Origin: Sporomusa acidovorans
GTDB lineage: Bacteria > Bacillota > Negativicutes > Sporomusales > Sporomusaceae
Direction of reading: 5' to 3'
Length of the DNA: 64,000 nucleotides
NCBI RefSeq assembly: GCF_900101845.1
Contig: NZ_FNAM01000029.1
Span: 1-64,000 of the forward strand
Every line of letters begins with the position of its first letter. Position 1 is the stretch's first letter. Below, piece by piece: positions 8,400 through 17,566 of this stretch. The notes beneath the pieces are model-generated. The model was not told the DNA's origin. It searched no databases and saw nothing but the letters and a program-made list of their open reading frames with translations. The position numbers were made by a program, and so were the translations under genes.

Positions 8400-9251
8400 A
8401 TGCCCCGTCCTATGTGGAGTGGTTCAATCAGTTTTGGTCTTGTCAACATTCCTGTAAAACTTTACAATGCCGTCAGAAAGAAATCCATTAACTTTAATCA
8501 ACTGCGGAAGTCAGACGGTTGCCGTATCCGCCTAAAAAAAGTCTGCCCGGCCGACGGTGCAGAAGTTCCTGCTGAGAATATTGTAAAAGGATATCAAATT
8601 TCTCCTGACCAATACGTAATTGTCACCAGCGAGGAACTGGAAGCGGTTCAGCCCAAAAACGCCCGGACAATTGCCATTGAAGATTTTGTTCAATTAGACC
8701 AAATTGATCCGTTATATTATGATAATTGTTATTACCTCACCCCCGATAAAGGGGCAGGCAAAGCCTATTCTTTATTATTAACAGCTATGCGGCACAGCGG
8801 AAAGATCGCTATTGCCCGGGTCGTCATGCGTAACAAAGAATATCTCACCGCCATCCGTCCTGCCGGCAAAGCACTGGCCCTTTCGACCATGCACTTTGCC
8901 GATGAAATCATTGCCGTTGACGAACTGGAAGATTTGCCAATAGACATTCCCGAACCGGATAAACGGGAATTGGCTATGGCCGAACAATTAATCAATTCCC
9001 TTTCAACCGGCTTTGAACCGGAAAAATACTATGATCAATATTATCAACAGGTAATGGCCATGCTGGAGAAAAAGGCTGAGGGGCAAATCGTAGTAAGTCA
9101 GCCTGAAGTAAAAGAAAAAGGCAAAGTAATTGACTTAATGGCAGCTCTTGAAGCCAGCATTTCGGCCATAAAAAACAAACCCGAAAATGGCAGGGAAAAG
9201 CAGATTAAAAATTCTGCTAGTAAAACCAGAAAGAAAAAAGCCCATGCCTAA
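8400..9251 (+). CDS. ku: Ku protein, NHEJ end-binding homodimer
   Basis: 283 aa. It starts with the hallmark MPRPMWSGSISFGLVNIPVKLY and continues through the Ku core (CRIRLKKVCPADGAEVP, RNKEYLTAIRP, FADEI) to a lysine-rich tail (KTRKKKAHA), as in longer bacterial Ku proteins. It forms a ring on broken DNA ends and recruits LigD. A strong ribosome binding site (CTGGAGG) precedes the ATG. The stop codon overlaps the start of the polymerase gene by 8 bases, which implies translational coupling. Confidence 0.96.
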   Translation: MPRPMWSGSISFGLVNIPVKLYNAVRKKSINFNQLRKSDGCRIRLKKVCPADGAEVPAENIVKGYQISPDQYVIVTSEELEAVQPKNARTIAIEDFVQLDQIDPLYYDNCYYLTPDKGAGKAYSLLLTAMRHSGKIAIARVVMRNKEYLTAIRPAGKALALSTMHFADEIIAVDELEDLPIDIPEPDKRELAMAEQLINSLSTGFEPEKYYDQYYQQVMAMLEKKAEGQIVVSQPEVKEKGKVIDLMAALEASISAIKNKPENGREKQIKNSASKTRKKKAHA

Positions 9252-10167
9252 TAATAACAAAACGAAAACAAGTATTGAGGTAGCCGGACGCACACTAAAA
9301 ATCGGCAACCTTGATAAAATATTTTATTCTGCCACAGGTTTTACCAAAGGCCAGATGCTTGACTACTACATTCGTATAGCCCCTGTTCTTTTACCCCACC
9401 TTGCCAATCACCCGTTGACTATGAAGCGCTATCCGCATGGTGCGCAGGGCAAATTTTTCTATCAAAAAGAATGTCCCTCTCCCCGTCCGGACTGGGTCAA
9501 AACCATACCGGTATGGAGTAGAGGTAATAACCGCAACATTAATTTTTGCAATGCCATTGATCTGCCAACCTTGGTATGGGCTGTCAACCTGGCTGCACTT
9601 GAATTGCATACTTCCCTGTCAGTAGCTCCGGCAATAAGCCGTCCCTCGCTGCTGGTGTTTGATCTTGACCCCGGTCCGCCGGCCACTATTATTGAATGCG
9701 CTCAAGTCAGCTTACTGTTAAAAGAATATTTTGACAGGCATAATCTGCAAAGCTTCCCAAAAACATCAGGCTCAAAAGGTCTGCAGGTTTATCTTCCACT
9801 AAATACACCGGTAAATTATGACACAACTAAAAATTTTGCCAGAGCTTTAGCAACTCGCTTTCAACAAAAATACCCTGACCAGATTGTTGCCAATATGAAG
9901 AAAATACTACGCACGGGCAAAGTATTTATTGATTGGAGTCAAAATGACGAACATAAAACAACCGTCTGCGTTTATTCGCTGCGTGCCAGGGAGCATCCAA
10001 CCGTATCAACTCCGGTAACCTGGCAGGAAGTTACCCAGGCTCATAAACAAAGAAACCCCGATTTACTCACCTTTGAAGCAGCTCAGGTACTGGAACGTGT
10101 ATCTCAGACGGGTGATTTATTTTCTCCAGTGCTAACTCTTAGGCAAAAACTGCCTGCCATACACTAA
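9244..10167 (+). CDS. LigD polymerase/primase-domain protein (NHEJ)
   Basis: About 307 aa, a stand-alone polymerase domain of the archaeo-eukaryotic primase type. Visible are the N-terminal IGNLDKIFY, MKRYPHG, FFYQKECP, the catalytic pair in LLVFDLDPGPP, TSGSKGLQVYLPL and VFIDWSQN. It extends ends and fills gaps at breaks before ligation. The ATG overlapping the ku stop is preferred to an in-frame ATG 57 bases upstream that lies inside ku. In many bacteria this domain is fused to the ligase; here the two are separate genes flanking ku. Confidence 0.92.
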   Translation: MPNNNKTKTSIEVAGRTLKIGNLDKIFYSATGFTKGQMLDYYIRIAPVLLPHLANHPLTMKRYPHGAQGKFFYQKECPSPRPDWVKTIPVWSRGNNRNINFCNAIDLPTLVWAVNLAALELHTSLSVAPAISRPSLLVFDLDPGPPATIIECAQVSLLLKEYFDRHNLQSFPKTSGSKGLQVYLPLNTPVNYDTTKNFARALATRFQQKYPDQIVANMKKILRTGKVFIDWSQNDEHKTTVCVYSLRAREHPTVSTPVTWQEVTQAHKQRNPDLLTFEAAQVLERVSQTGDLFSPVLTLRQKLPAIH

Positions 10168-10198
10168 AAAGAGAGCCCGCCGCAGCAATAGCAAGAAA

Positions 10199-10234
10199 AA
10201 GGCCGCAGTTCACACTTACGCGAACTACGACCTT
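10199..10234. terminator. Bidirectional terminator between the NHEJ operon and pckA
   Basis: Stem aaggccgcagttc/gaactacgacctt (two G-U pairs) with A runs on the left and T runs on the right, so it can act for both convergent transcripts. Confidence 0.8.
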
Positions 10235-10239
10235 TTTTA

Positions 10240-11775
10240 TTAAGACTTAGGGCCGGCAGCAATAATTTCAGAAGAAACATTATGTTTAAACTTGCTAAAG
10301 TTTTGAGCAAACAGCCGGGCAAGTTCCCTTGCTTTTTGCTCGTAAGCTGATTTATCTATCCAGGTATTTCGGGGAATCAAAACTTCACCCGGCACGCCTG
10401 GGCAGCTTTCCGGTATATAAATATTAAAAATGGGGTCCAACTGGTAAGAGACATCCTTCAACAATCCCTCAATTGCCGCAGTCACCATAGCCCTGGTATA
10501 AGCTAGTTTCATCCTTTTGCCAATACCATAGGGACCACCTGACCAACCGGTATTAATTAAAAACACACTGGTTTGATGGCGCGTGAGTTTTTCACCCAAA
10601 AGCTTTGCATACATATTGGCTGAAAGCGGTAAAAACGGCGCTCCAAAACAAGCTGAAAAAGTAGCCTGGGGTTCAGTAATGCCGCGTTCTGTACCGGCAA
10701 GTTTACTGGTATAGCCTGATAAAAAATGATACATTGCTTGTTCGGCATTGAGCTTGGCAATTGGCGGCAATACGCCAAAAGCATCTGCTGTTAAGAAAAT
10801 GATCGTTTGCGGATGACCGGCCACTCCGGGAATCAAAGCATTGGGGATATATTCCACCGGATATGCAACTCTGGTATTTTCGGTAAATGAACCATCATCA
10901 AAATCCGGTTGGCGGGTTGCCTTGTCAATGGCTACATTTTCCAGGACGGCGCCAAACCGAATCGCCTCCCAGATCTGAGGCTCAGTCTCACGCTTTAGAC
11001 CAATACATTTGGCGTAGCAGCCACCCTCAATATTAAAAATTCCCCGTTCACTCCACCCATGTTCATCATCACCAATTAATTGCCGGTCAGGATCTGCCGA
11101 CAAGGTAGTTTTGCCGGTACCGCTTAATCCGAAAAACAGGGCTGCATCGCCTTTCATGCCAACATTAGCGGAACAATGCATGGAAAGCACGTTGCGTTCC
11201 GGTAAAATATAATTCATGACTGTAAATATTGATTTTTTCATTTCTCCGGCATAATGGGTCCCCCCAATAAGCACCAATCGTTTGTCAAAATTTAGAACGA
11301 TGAAGGCTTCGGAGGCAGTACCATCAACAGTAGGAGCAGCCTTAAAATCCGGTAGACAAATTACGTTAAAATCGGGAGTCATGTCAGACTGATCTATCTC
11401 ACTGCCAATAAACAGTTGATGCACAAATAAATTTTGCCAGGCAAATTCATTAGTAAACCGGACATGAATACGATTTTCCGGATCTGCTCCTGCGAAACCG
11501 TCAAAAACAAAGATTTCCCTTTTCTGCATATAGGCCTGCATTCTATGGTATAACTGGTCAAATTTCTCTGGGGAAAAAGGCTTATTTTCTCCCCAGGCAA
11601 TCTTCTCATGCACTGCGGGTGAATCAACAATAAACTTGTCATGTGGTGAACGGCCGGTATATTTACCGGTAGTAACCTGAAGCGCACCACTAGCGGTCAG
11701 CTGACCTTCCCCTCTTAGAATGGCGGTCTCTACCAATTGCGCCGGACTTAAACCACGATGCACACTCCCTGTCAT
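10240..11775 (-). CDS. pckA: Phosphoenolpyruvate carboxykinase (ATP)
   Basis: 511 aa, near the usual length. It interconverts oxaloacetate + ATP and phosphoenolpyruvate + CO2. The P-loop GLSGTGKTT (216-224), the metal-binding segment GDDEHGW (from 235), [10 protein letters not shown] and [16 protein letters not shown] are all present. In an acetogen or fermenter it may work in gluconeogenesis or in the carboxylating direction. The start has AAGGGAGTAG upstream. It follows thrC by 13 bases on the same strand and is probably the last gene of that transcript, ending at the bidirectional terminator. Confidence 0.96.
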   Translation of the reverse strand: MTGSVHRGLSPAQLVETAILRGEGQLTASGALQVTTGKYTGRSPHDKFIVDSPAVHEKIAWGENKPFSPEKFDQLYHRMQAYMQKREIFVFDGFAGADPENRIHVRFTNEFAWQNLFVHQLFIGSEIDQSDMTPDFNVICLPDFKAAPTVDGTASEAFIVLNFDKRLVLIGGTHYAGEMKKSIFTVMNYILPERNVLSMHCSANVGMKGDAALFFGLSGTGKTTLSADPDRQLIGDDEHGWSERGIFNIEGGCYAKCIGLKRETEPQIWEAIRFGAVLENVAIDKATRQPDFDDGSFTENTRVAYPVEYIPNALIPGVAGHPQTIIFLTADAFGVLPPIAKLNAEQAMYHFLSGYTSKLAGTERGITEPQATFSACFGAPFLPLSANMYAKLLGEKLTRHQTSVFLINTGWSGGPYGIGKRMKLAYTRAMVTAAIEGLLKDVSYQLDPIFNIYIPESCPGVPGEVLIPRNTWIDKSAYEQKARELARLFAQNFSKFKHNVSSEIIAAGPKS

Positions 11776-11788
11776 ATTCTCTACTCCC

Positions 11789-13291
11789 TTATTTTATCTG
11801 TAATGTCGTTTTTACTACCGTTGGCATATCTTGTTTTTGGCATACCATTGTATGACGGATAGCTTTATGTTCGAGCGCGGCCAGCGCCGGCGGCACAGGC
11901 TTGTTAATCAGTTGAGACAACTGTTGTAAAACCGCAAATCCAGACTGTTCCGCAAAACTACCAGCTCCGGCTAGTGCGCTTAGCACTGTCTCGTTAAATT
12001 TAAACGGACTGGCGGTTGAAACAATAATCGTCGGCGTTGTATCACCGGTTTGACCGCGATAAGCATCTGCAACCTGCCAGGCAACAGCCGTATGCGGATC
12101 AAGAGCATATCCGTACTTTTTAAATACCCGGCCAATGGTTACTGTTGTTTGCGCATCATCCACCCAGCCGGCGGGAAACACCTCTTTAAGCGCCGCTAAA
12201 TGATTATCGCCAATTTTATACTCACCGGTCGTATTAAGTTCTTCCAGCCAACGGCCGACCTGCTTGGCATCCTGCTCAGTAACATGATACAACAGCCGTT
12301 CCAAATTACTTGAGATAAGTATATCCATTGAAGGTGAGTATGTCTTATAAAACCTGCGGTTACGATTGTACACACCGGTCATAAGAAAATCGGTCAAAAC
12401 ATTATTACTATTTGATGCACAAATCAGTTTCTTAATAGGTAATCCCATTTGTTTCGCATAGAAACCGGCTAAAATATTGCCAAAGTTACCTGTTGGAACA
12501 ACAAAATTAACATTATCCCCCTGAGCAATCTGCTGACTGTTAACCAAATCGGCGTAAGCACTAAAATAATACACAATCTGCGGCACTAGCCGCCCCCAGT
12601 TAATTGAGTTGGCTGACGAAAGTTTAAAGCCATTGGCCGCAAGTTCAGAGTTAAAAGTACTATCGTTAAATATCCGCTTTACACCGGTCTGCGCATCATC
12701 AAAGTTGCCTTGCACCGCAAAAACCTTGAGGTTTTTCCCTTCCTGGGTAACCATTTGCAGACGTTGAATTCGGCTTACTCCTTCTTCAGGATAAAAAACC
12801 ATAACCTTTGTCTGTTCGACATCCTTGAACCCTTCCAGAGCTGCTTTTCCCGTATCCCCCGAAGTCGCAACCAGAATAACAATTTCGGTCTGTTCGCCAA
12901 TCTTTTTGAGTGCACAAGTTAAAAGCCTGGGCAGCAATTGCAGCGCCATATCTTTAAAAGCACTGGTTGGCCCATGCCATAATTCTAAGACAAAAACTCC
13001 TTTGTCAATCTTGACGACAGGAGCCACCGCCGGATCGCTAAATTTACCATTTCCGTAAGCACCGGCTACGCAGCTTTTGAGTTCATCTTTCATATAATCA
13101 GTTAAAAATAATTGCAAGATAGTAGTTGCCCGCTCTTGATAACTAAGCGAACTTAACCCGGCAATAAACTGTTCGTCTACACTGGGAATCGCTGCCGGTA
13201 CAAACAAGCCGCCATCAGGAGCTATCCCCCGGGCAATGGCTTGGGCTGCCGTCAGCTTCTCTACCTGGCCGCGTGTACTAGTAAAATACAT
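11789..13291 (-). CDS. thrC: Threonine synthase
   Basis: About 500 aa, the long (type II) threonine synthase class. It converts O-phosphohomoserine to threonine using PLP. The start MYFTSTRG, the PLP lysine at about residue 113 ([15 protein letters not shown]) and the loop [12 protein letters not shown] are clear. The ATG was chosen because GGGAGGAG lies nine bases upstream; the reading frame is open further upstream. It is 33 bases from the B3/B4 gene. No other threonine genes are adjacent. Confidence 0.95.
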   Translation of the reverse strand: MYFTSTRGQVEKLTAAQAIARGIAPDGGLFVPAAIPSVDEQFIAGLSSLSYQERATTILQLFLTDYMKDELKSCVAGAYGNGKFSDPAVAPVVKIDKGVFVLELWHGPTSAFKDMALQLLPRLLTCALKKIGEQTEIVILVATSGDTGKAALEGFKDVEQTKVMVFYPEEGVSRIQRLQMVTQEGKNLKVFAVQGNFDDAQTGVKRIFNDSTFNSELAANGFKLSSANSINWGRLVPQIVYYFSAYADLVNSQQIAQGDNVNFVVPTGNFGNILAGFYAKQMGLPIKKLICASNSNNVLTDFLMTGVYNRNRRFYKTYSPSMDILISSNLERLLYHVTEQDAKQVGRWLEELNTTGEYKIGDNHLAALKEVFPAGWVDDAQTTVTIGRVFKKYGYALDPHTAVAWQVADAYRGQTGDTTPTIIVSTASPFKFNETVLSALAGAGSFAEQSGFAVLQQLSQLINKPVPPALAALEHKAIRHTMVCQKQDMPTVVKTTLQIK

Positions 13292-13324
13292 ACCAAAAAC
13301 TCCTCCCGCTAAGAGCAATACTGC

Positions 13325-14002
13325 TTATGATTCCTTGGCATTAACGATATGTTTCTCGGACACATATCCGCCGTTATAACAAACAAACATGGCAGCGGCA
13401 AAATCAAGCACCTCATTTAATTCCGCAGCACCGACACTCTCGTCGGCATAAATAACAGCCAACAAATTTCGTGTTGCCAGATTAACGGCCGTACGACGCG
13501 AATCGGCCGTAGGATTGCCGAAAACGCCAATATTATCCGCCAAAAAAGGCTTATTATCAGTAGAAACTTCTTTACCTGCTATATTCGTATAGTACCCTTC
13601 TGTTGCCCGGACATAGGCAACATCACCAACGATTTTGCCCAAATCATACAGGCCGAAGGGCAGCAGAAACTTAATTGAACAATAATTATTAACATCCACT
13701 GCACTGTTAACATAGTATAAGTATTTTTTCTGCAGCACACGCCGCACCAAAGCCTCAGATGCCGGCCGGTAACGGGCCGGATCAAAGTTAAGCTTTTTAT
13801 ACATATTTCGCACTGAAAGAATCCGGGGAAGCTTTGGCAAAATATCCATGTCATAGGCTTTAGCCACTTCAATTTGCAATTTATCAAATTCCTGGTTTAA
13901 CGCAGGCGGCGTTCCCCGTACAATAACGTCATTAATAATTAAATATCCTAAGTGGCAATTAGGAACAACATGACTAATACTCTCATGTATAGTAAGTTTC
14001 AT
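13325..14002 (-). CDS. B3/B4 (tRNA-editing-domain-like) protein
   Basis: 225 aa resembling the stand-alone B3/B4 domain of phenylalanyl-tRNA synthetase beta subunits (COG3382): LSVRNMYKKLNFDPARYRPASEAL followed by NNYCSIKFLLPFGLYDLGKI and a C-terminal EVLDFAAAMF segment. The B3/B4 fold carries the editing site in PheRS, so a trans-editing or tRNA-related role is possible but unproven. It sits between a YbaK-type trans-editing deacylase and thrC, so two potential proofreading proteins are side by side. Confidence 0.8.
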   Translation of the reverse strand: MKLTIHESISHVVPNCHLGYLIINDVIVRGTPPALNQEFDKLQIEVAKAYDMDILPKLPRILSVRNMYKKLNFDPARYRPASEALVRRVLQKKYLYYVNSAVDVNNYCSIKFLLPFGLYDLGKIVGDVAYVRATEGYYTNIAGKEVSTDNKPFLADNIGVFGNPTADSRRTAVNLATRNLLAVIYADESVGAAELNEVLDFAAAMFVCYNGGYVSEKHIVNAKES

Positions 14003-14034
14003 AATAAAAAAACTCCTCCCCGGACAAAAGCTGA

Positions 14035-14514
14035 CTAATCCTGACTACCGCGGGCGATTGGGCAAACCTGAGCGTTTACCGCCTGCACCAAATGGTCAGG
14101 CGACAGGATAATCTGACACCCTCGCACACCGGCACTAATGGCAATGACCTGCCAGTTTGTTGCGCTTATATCTAAAAAAACAGGATAGCGCTTTTTCGGC
14201 CCTAATGGTGAAACACCGCCGCGTACATACCCGGTAAGCGGCTGCACCTCCTTAAGTGCCACCATTTCCACTTTTTTATTACCACTGGCGGCTGCTAAAG
14301 CTTTTAAATCAAGTTCATCAGCCCCTGGTATGCAGGCCATAATGACTCCTGTCTTATCGCCTCTGGCTACCAGAGTTTTAAAAACCTGCTTATCCGGCAT
14401 TCCCACTTTATTTGCCACATTTTGCGCGCTTAAATCATTCTCATCAACTTTATATTCACGCAGTTCGTAATTAAATTTGAGACCATCTAAGATTCTGGCA
14501 GCATTTGTTTTCAT
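14035..14514 (-). CDS. YbaK/EbsC-type aminoacyl-tRNA deacylase
   Basis: About 159 aa. The sequence ([56 protein letters not shown]) matches the Cys-tRNA(Pro) deacylase family, which hydrolyses mischarged tRNA in trans. The conserved lysine in VFKTLV and the GGVSPLG loop are intact. The ATG chosen has GGAGGAG about 14 bases upstream, slightly far; an in-frame ATG 45 bases earlier is possible. Downstream come the B3/B4 gene and thrC on the same strand with gaps of about 30 bases. Confidence 0.88.
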   Translation of the reverse strand: MKTNAARILDGLKFNYELREYKVDENDLSAQNVANKVGMPDKQVFKTLVARGDKTGVIMACIPGADELDLKALAAASGNKKVEMVALKEVQPLTGYVRGGVSPLGPKKRYPVFLDISATNWQVIAISAGVRGCQIILSPDHLVQAVNAQVCPIARGSQD

Positions 14515-14592
14515 CTTACTATAAACTTCTCCTCCGATTCCTCCATCACGGCAATTCATTTATCACATAATCATTATACCGCAAAATTATCA

Positions 14593-15666
14593 TCATTCAA
14601 TCGTAATAAGCTGATAATCAAGTGATCCCATCCCGATTTTTGCCGCATGTTCCACCTGGATCATCGCATCATGATGGGCATAGGACATTTCTGCCAACGT
14701 TCTGCCATGCGCTTTGGCGGTAAGATCAAGCGTGGCTTTATCAATGGCCACCGGATCGTCAGAAGCCAGCAGGCCAATATCCGGAATCAGTTTAGTCTGG
14801 TTAACCGCAAAACAATCGCAGTCTTTCGTCATGTCAATGAGCACATTAAAATAGAAGCTCTTACCCGCTTTACCGATAACACTCCCATAGGCATGTTCAG
14901 CCATACTCCGTTGGATATAGCCTGACTCGGCATTCCAGTCATATTTTACGGCATCGAACCGGCAAACAGCCAGGCACTCTCCGCAGCCAATACACTTTTC
15001 AGTAACAATATGCGCTTTGCCGTCTTGCTCAATAATAGCATTCTGCGGGCACCATTTGATACATTTCTGACAATACTGGCAGGATTTGCGATTAATTTCC
15101 GGCATCATCGCGGAGTGTTGACGCATTTTCCCCATACGACTGGACAATCCCATCCCAATATTTTTGATGCATGCTCCCAGACCAGTCGCAGGATGGCCTG
15201 TTGGATGAGAAACTACCAGCAATGCATCGGCGCTGACAATTTCTCTGGCAACCTTGACCGTCTTATGCAGTTCACCGTTGATTTCAACTTCAAACTCTGT
15301 ATTTCCAGTTAAGCCGTCAGCCATAATGAAAGGAGCACCGACATTTTCGATGCCAAACCCGTGTTTATGGGCATGTAAGATATGCTTTACCGCATTCTCC
15401 CGTTCCCCTTTATAGAGCGTAGACGTCTCGGTTAGAAAAGGCTGACCGCCCAACTTTCTGGTCTTTTCCACCAGTTCCTTAACTATTTCCGGTTTAATAT
15501 GCGTTGTATTTTGCTTCTCACCAACATGAATTTTTATCGCCACAAAATCGTTGCCGCCAATTACCTGCGCCGCACCGGAAGCATCAAAAATCTTTGCCAT
15601 AGCGTTAGCCTGTGCAGCGGGCGGCAAAGCATCCTTAACGGGAATAAAGTAAACTTTGGCAATCAA
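14593..15666 (-). CDS. DUF362 protein with two [4Fe-4S] ferredoxin clusters
   Basis: 357 aa starting at a TTG codon with GGAGGG six bases upstream. The DUF362 domain (FVAIKIHVGEKQNTTHIKPEIVKELV, HPTGHPATGLGACIKNIGMG) is interrupted by a dicluster ferredoxin insert of about 60 residues (CQYCQKCIKWCP and CIGCGECLAVC). The last part, LIPDIGLLASDDPVAIDKATLDL, is also typical. Function unknown; an electron-transfer or metal role is usually inferred. A deleted and frameshifted relative lies at 38590-39330. It is separated from the deacylase gene downstream by about 80 bases. Confidence 0.85.
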   Translation of the reverse strand: MIAKVYFIPVKDALPPAAQANAMAKIFDASGAAQVIGGNDFVAIKIHVGEKQNTTHIKPEIVKELVEKTRKLGGQPFLTETSTLYKGERENAVKHILHAHKHGFGIENVGAPFIMADGLTGNTEFEVEINGELHKTVKVAREIVSADALLVVSHPTGHPATGLGACIKNIGMGLSSRMGKMRQHSAMMPEINRKSCQYCQKCIKWCPQNAIIEQDGKAHIVTEKCIGCGECLAVCRFDAVKYDWNAESGYIQRSMAEHAYGSVIGKAGKSFYFNVLIDMTKDCDCFAVNQTKLIPDIGLLASDDPVAIDKATLDLTAKAHGRTLAEMSYAHHDAMIQVEHAAKIGMGSLDYQLITIE

Positions 15667-15821
15667 AATTATCCCTCCGCAGTTAATTTTTATCGATATC
15701 TCTTGTATTTTTCCACAGTATATTATTGTTTCCTCAATTTGTCAATCAATTACACTTCGCGTATAGAAATTAACGCCGCCGGCAGATAAACAGTTACGAG
15801 CGCGGTAAGCCGCGCCCGTAG

Positions 15822-16082
15822 TCACCAGTCCAGTGTCATGTATTTTACTTTTACATTAGGTATTTGTTTCAATTCTTCTTCAATTTGCTTTGTTGGTACA
15901 TTCTCACCACATAGCTGCAAAAGAATAATACCCGTATTGGTACAAGAGTCTACGGCCGCATCGTGAAGACCCAGTCGCACGCGGATGTAGCAGCCATATC
16001 GTGTCAGCACATCCTGAACTTTGACAGCTGTTTCCACCCTGTTATCCTGGATAATGGCCATAATTGTCGAGCAGTTGGTCAT
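15822..16082 (-). CDS. TM1266-like small regulator (ferredoxin-fold, NikR C-domain like)
   Basis: 86 aa. It shares with the protein at 47385-47639 the pattern LxxYGxYIxxRxG(L/I)...SxxxIIxLxx...L...IPxVxxKxx, the signature of the iron-only hydrogenase system regulator family (TM1266), which resembles the C-terminal domain of NikR. It lacks a DNA-binding domain. Strong ribosome binding site GGAGGTG. It is divergent from the HD-GYP gene across an intergenic inverted repeat. A hydrogenase role for this copy is not supported by its neighbours. Confidence 0.7.
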   Translation of the reverse strand: MTNCSTIMAIIQDNRVETAVKVQDVLTRYGCYIRVRLGLHDAAVDSCTNTGIILLQLCGENVPTKQIEEELKQIPNVKVKYMTLDW

Positions 16083-16162
16083 GTAAGCAACACCTCCGCC
16101 ATATTATTCCTGTCAAAACGCGTAAACTGCTAGGCACAGCACAAGACATGGTTCTTTATACT

Positions 16163-16209
16163 ATTTTGCCATAAATAGTATAAAATCCTTCTTACTATTA
16201 TGGCAAAAT
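16163..16209. promoter_or_regulatory. Long inverted repeat between divergent genes
   Basis: attttgccataaatagta (16163-16180) faces tactattatggcaaaat (16193-16209), complementary except for one bulged base, with a 12-base loop. It lies in the 234-base gap between the TM1266-like gene and the HD-GYP gene, so it may be an operator or a hairpin in one of the leaders. No clear -35/-10 pair could be fixed here. Confidence 0.5.
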
Positions 16210-16316
16210 TAGATAATTTTAACACAAAGTTTCCAATATTTAAAGGATTTATCCATATTATGTTGAACTAGTAATTGTTATAAATACTACTATCATTCTG
16301 ATATTGTGAGGTTTTT

Positions 16317-17390
16317 ATGAACGAGCCAGACGAAAATCGGAAAATAATCGAACAATCCATTGAATATCTTGTTCCCGGAATGGAATTAGCCCGTGATGTC
16401 TGTTCAAGTGATGGTAAAGTATTATTTAGTCAAAATAGCATTCTTGCCCAACATAACATTCAAAAACTAATCAGTTGGCAAATTCCTAAAGTGTTTGTCT
16501 ACGCGGAAGTTACCACCGCCAATCCGATTATCGACCCCAAATTGCAAAAATTCCTTAATACGTATAACCAATCGGTCACAGTCGTACAAAAAGCTTTCGA
16601 CGATATCCGCTCTACCCAGGAAATCCCTATCGACACCCTTGCGGCAACCGCTGACGATATTGCCGCCGGTGTTGCCGAGACAGGCAATATCATTGACCGT
16701 CTGTATAATTTACCACCCTGCGACGATTATACCATGTATCATAGCGTCAATGTAAGTGCTATTTCCGCCCTTATTGCTATTTGGCTTAAGTATCCGCCGG
16801 AGTCTGTCAATGCCATTTCTTTAGCCGGTTTGCTGCATGATGTCGGCAAATCCTGCTTACCGACGGAACTTTTAAATAAACCCAACAAACTTCCGCCAAA
16901 TCAATATGAAGAATATATGAAGCACGTTACCCTGGGATATGATTTGGTTAGAAAAACTCCCAACATATCGCAAAGCATTGCCACAGCCGTTTTCCAGCAT
17001 CATGAAAGGCGGGATGGCAGCGGTTATCCAGGCGGCCTTACGGACTTCCATATCCATCCTTATGCAAAAATCATCGCGGTAGCGGATTTATATGATGAAG
17101 GGATGACCATTAACTGTGAAAACCCGCAGTCTAAATTAAGTCCCTATTTGAGCCTGCAAAAGCTGCGTGAGAATGTCCACCGCTTAAATCCCAAGGTTTG
17201 CATTATTTTCACTGATAATATGGTTAATTTTTTATCCGGTAATCAGGTAGCGCTCACAGACGGACGCCAGGGCCGCGTGGTATTTATTAATAAAGATCAG
17301 CCTGCGCGTTCCATGGTCCAATTGGATAATGGAACCGTTCTTGATTTGTCTGAACAAACCGAAGTCAGTATCCATTACATAATACGTTAA
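16317..17390 (+). CDS. HD-GYP domain protein, probable c-di-GMP phosphodiesterase
   Basis: 357 aa. The N-terminal 130 residues contain a short domain common in HD-GYP proteins (IEYLVPGMELARDVCSSDGKVLF). The HD-GYP domain has HD at 174-175 (GLLHDVGK), HH at 228-229 and the RRDGSGYPGG signature (231-240), so the catalytic residues look intact. It probably degrades the second messenger c-di-GMP. Shortly after the signature the usual DVYDAMT becomes DLYDEGMTINCENPQSK, a small deviation. No membrane segment or receiver domain. TGAGG precedes the ATG; a terminator follows directly. Confidence 0.88.
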   Translation: MNEPDENRKIIEQSIEYLVPGMELARDVCSSDGKVLFSQNSILAQHNIQKLISWQIPKVFVYAEVTTANPIIDPKLQKFLNTYNQSVTVVQKAFDDIRSTQEIPIDTLAATADDIAAGVAETGNIIDRLYNLPPCDDYTMYHSVNVSAISALIAIWLKYPPESVNAISLAGLLHDVGKSCLPTELLNKPNKLPPNQYEEYMKHVTLGYDLVRKTPNISQSIATAVFQHHERRDGSGYPGGLTDFHIHPYAKIIAVADLYDEGMTINCENPQSKLSPYLSLQKLRENVHRLNPKVCIIFTDNMVNFLSGNQVALTDGRQGRVVFINKDQPARSMVQLDNGTVLDLSEQTEVSIHYIIR

Positions 17391-17394
17391 TCTC

Positions 17395-17416
17395 AAACCG
17401 CCTTTTTAGGCGGTTT
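17395..17416 (+). terminator. Terminator of the HD-GYP gene
   Basis: Perfect 8-bp stem aaaccgcc/ggcggttt directly after the stop codon, with T-rich flanks. Confidence 0.75.
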
Positions 17417-17566
17417 ATTATATATTGTGTACTTTACCTTTTCCTATACGCATTATAGTATCTAATTAAGATTAAAATAAGGTAATATTAATAATTTAAG
17501 AAGGACAAGCACTCACCGGCAGCGAACAAAACATTGCATGGATTTATACGTAGGGGTGAATGGTAT

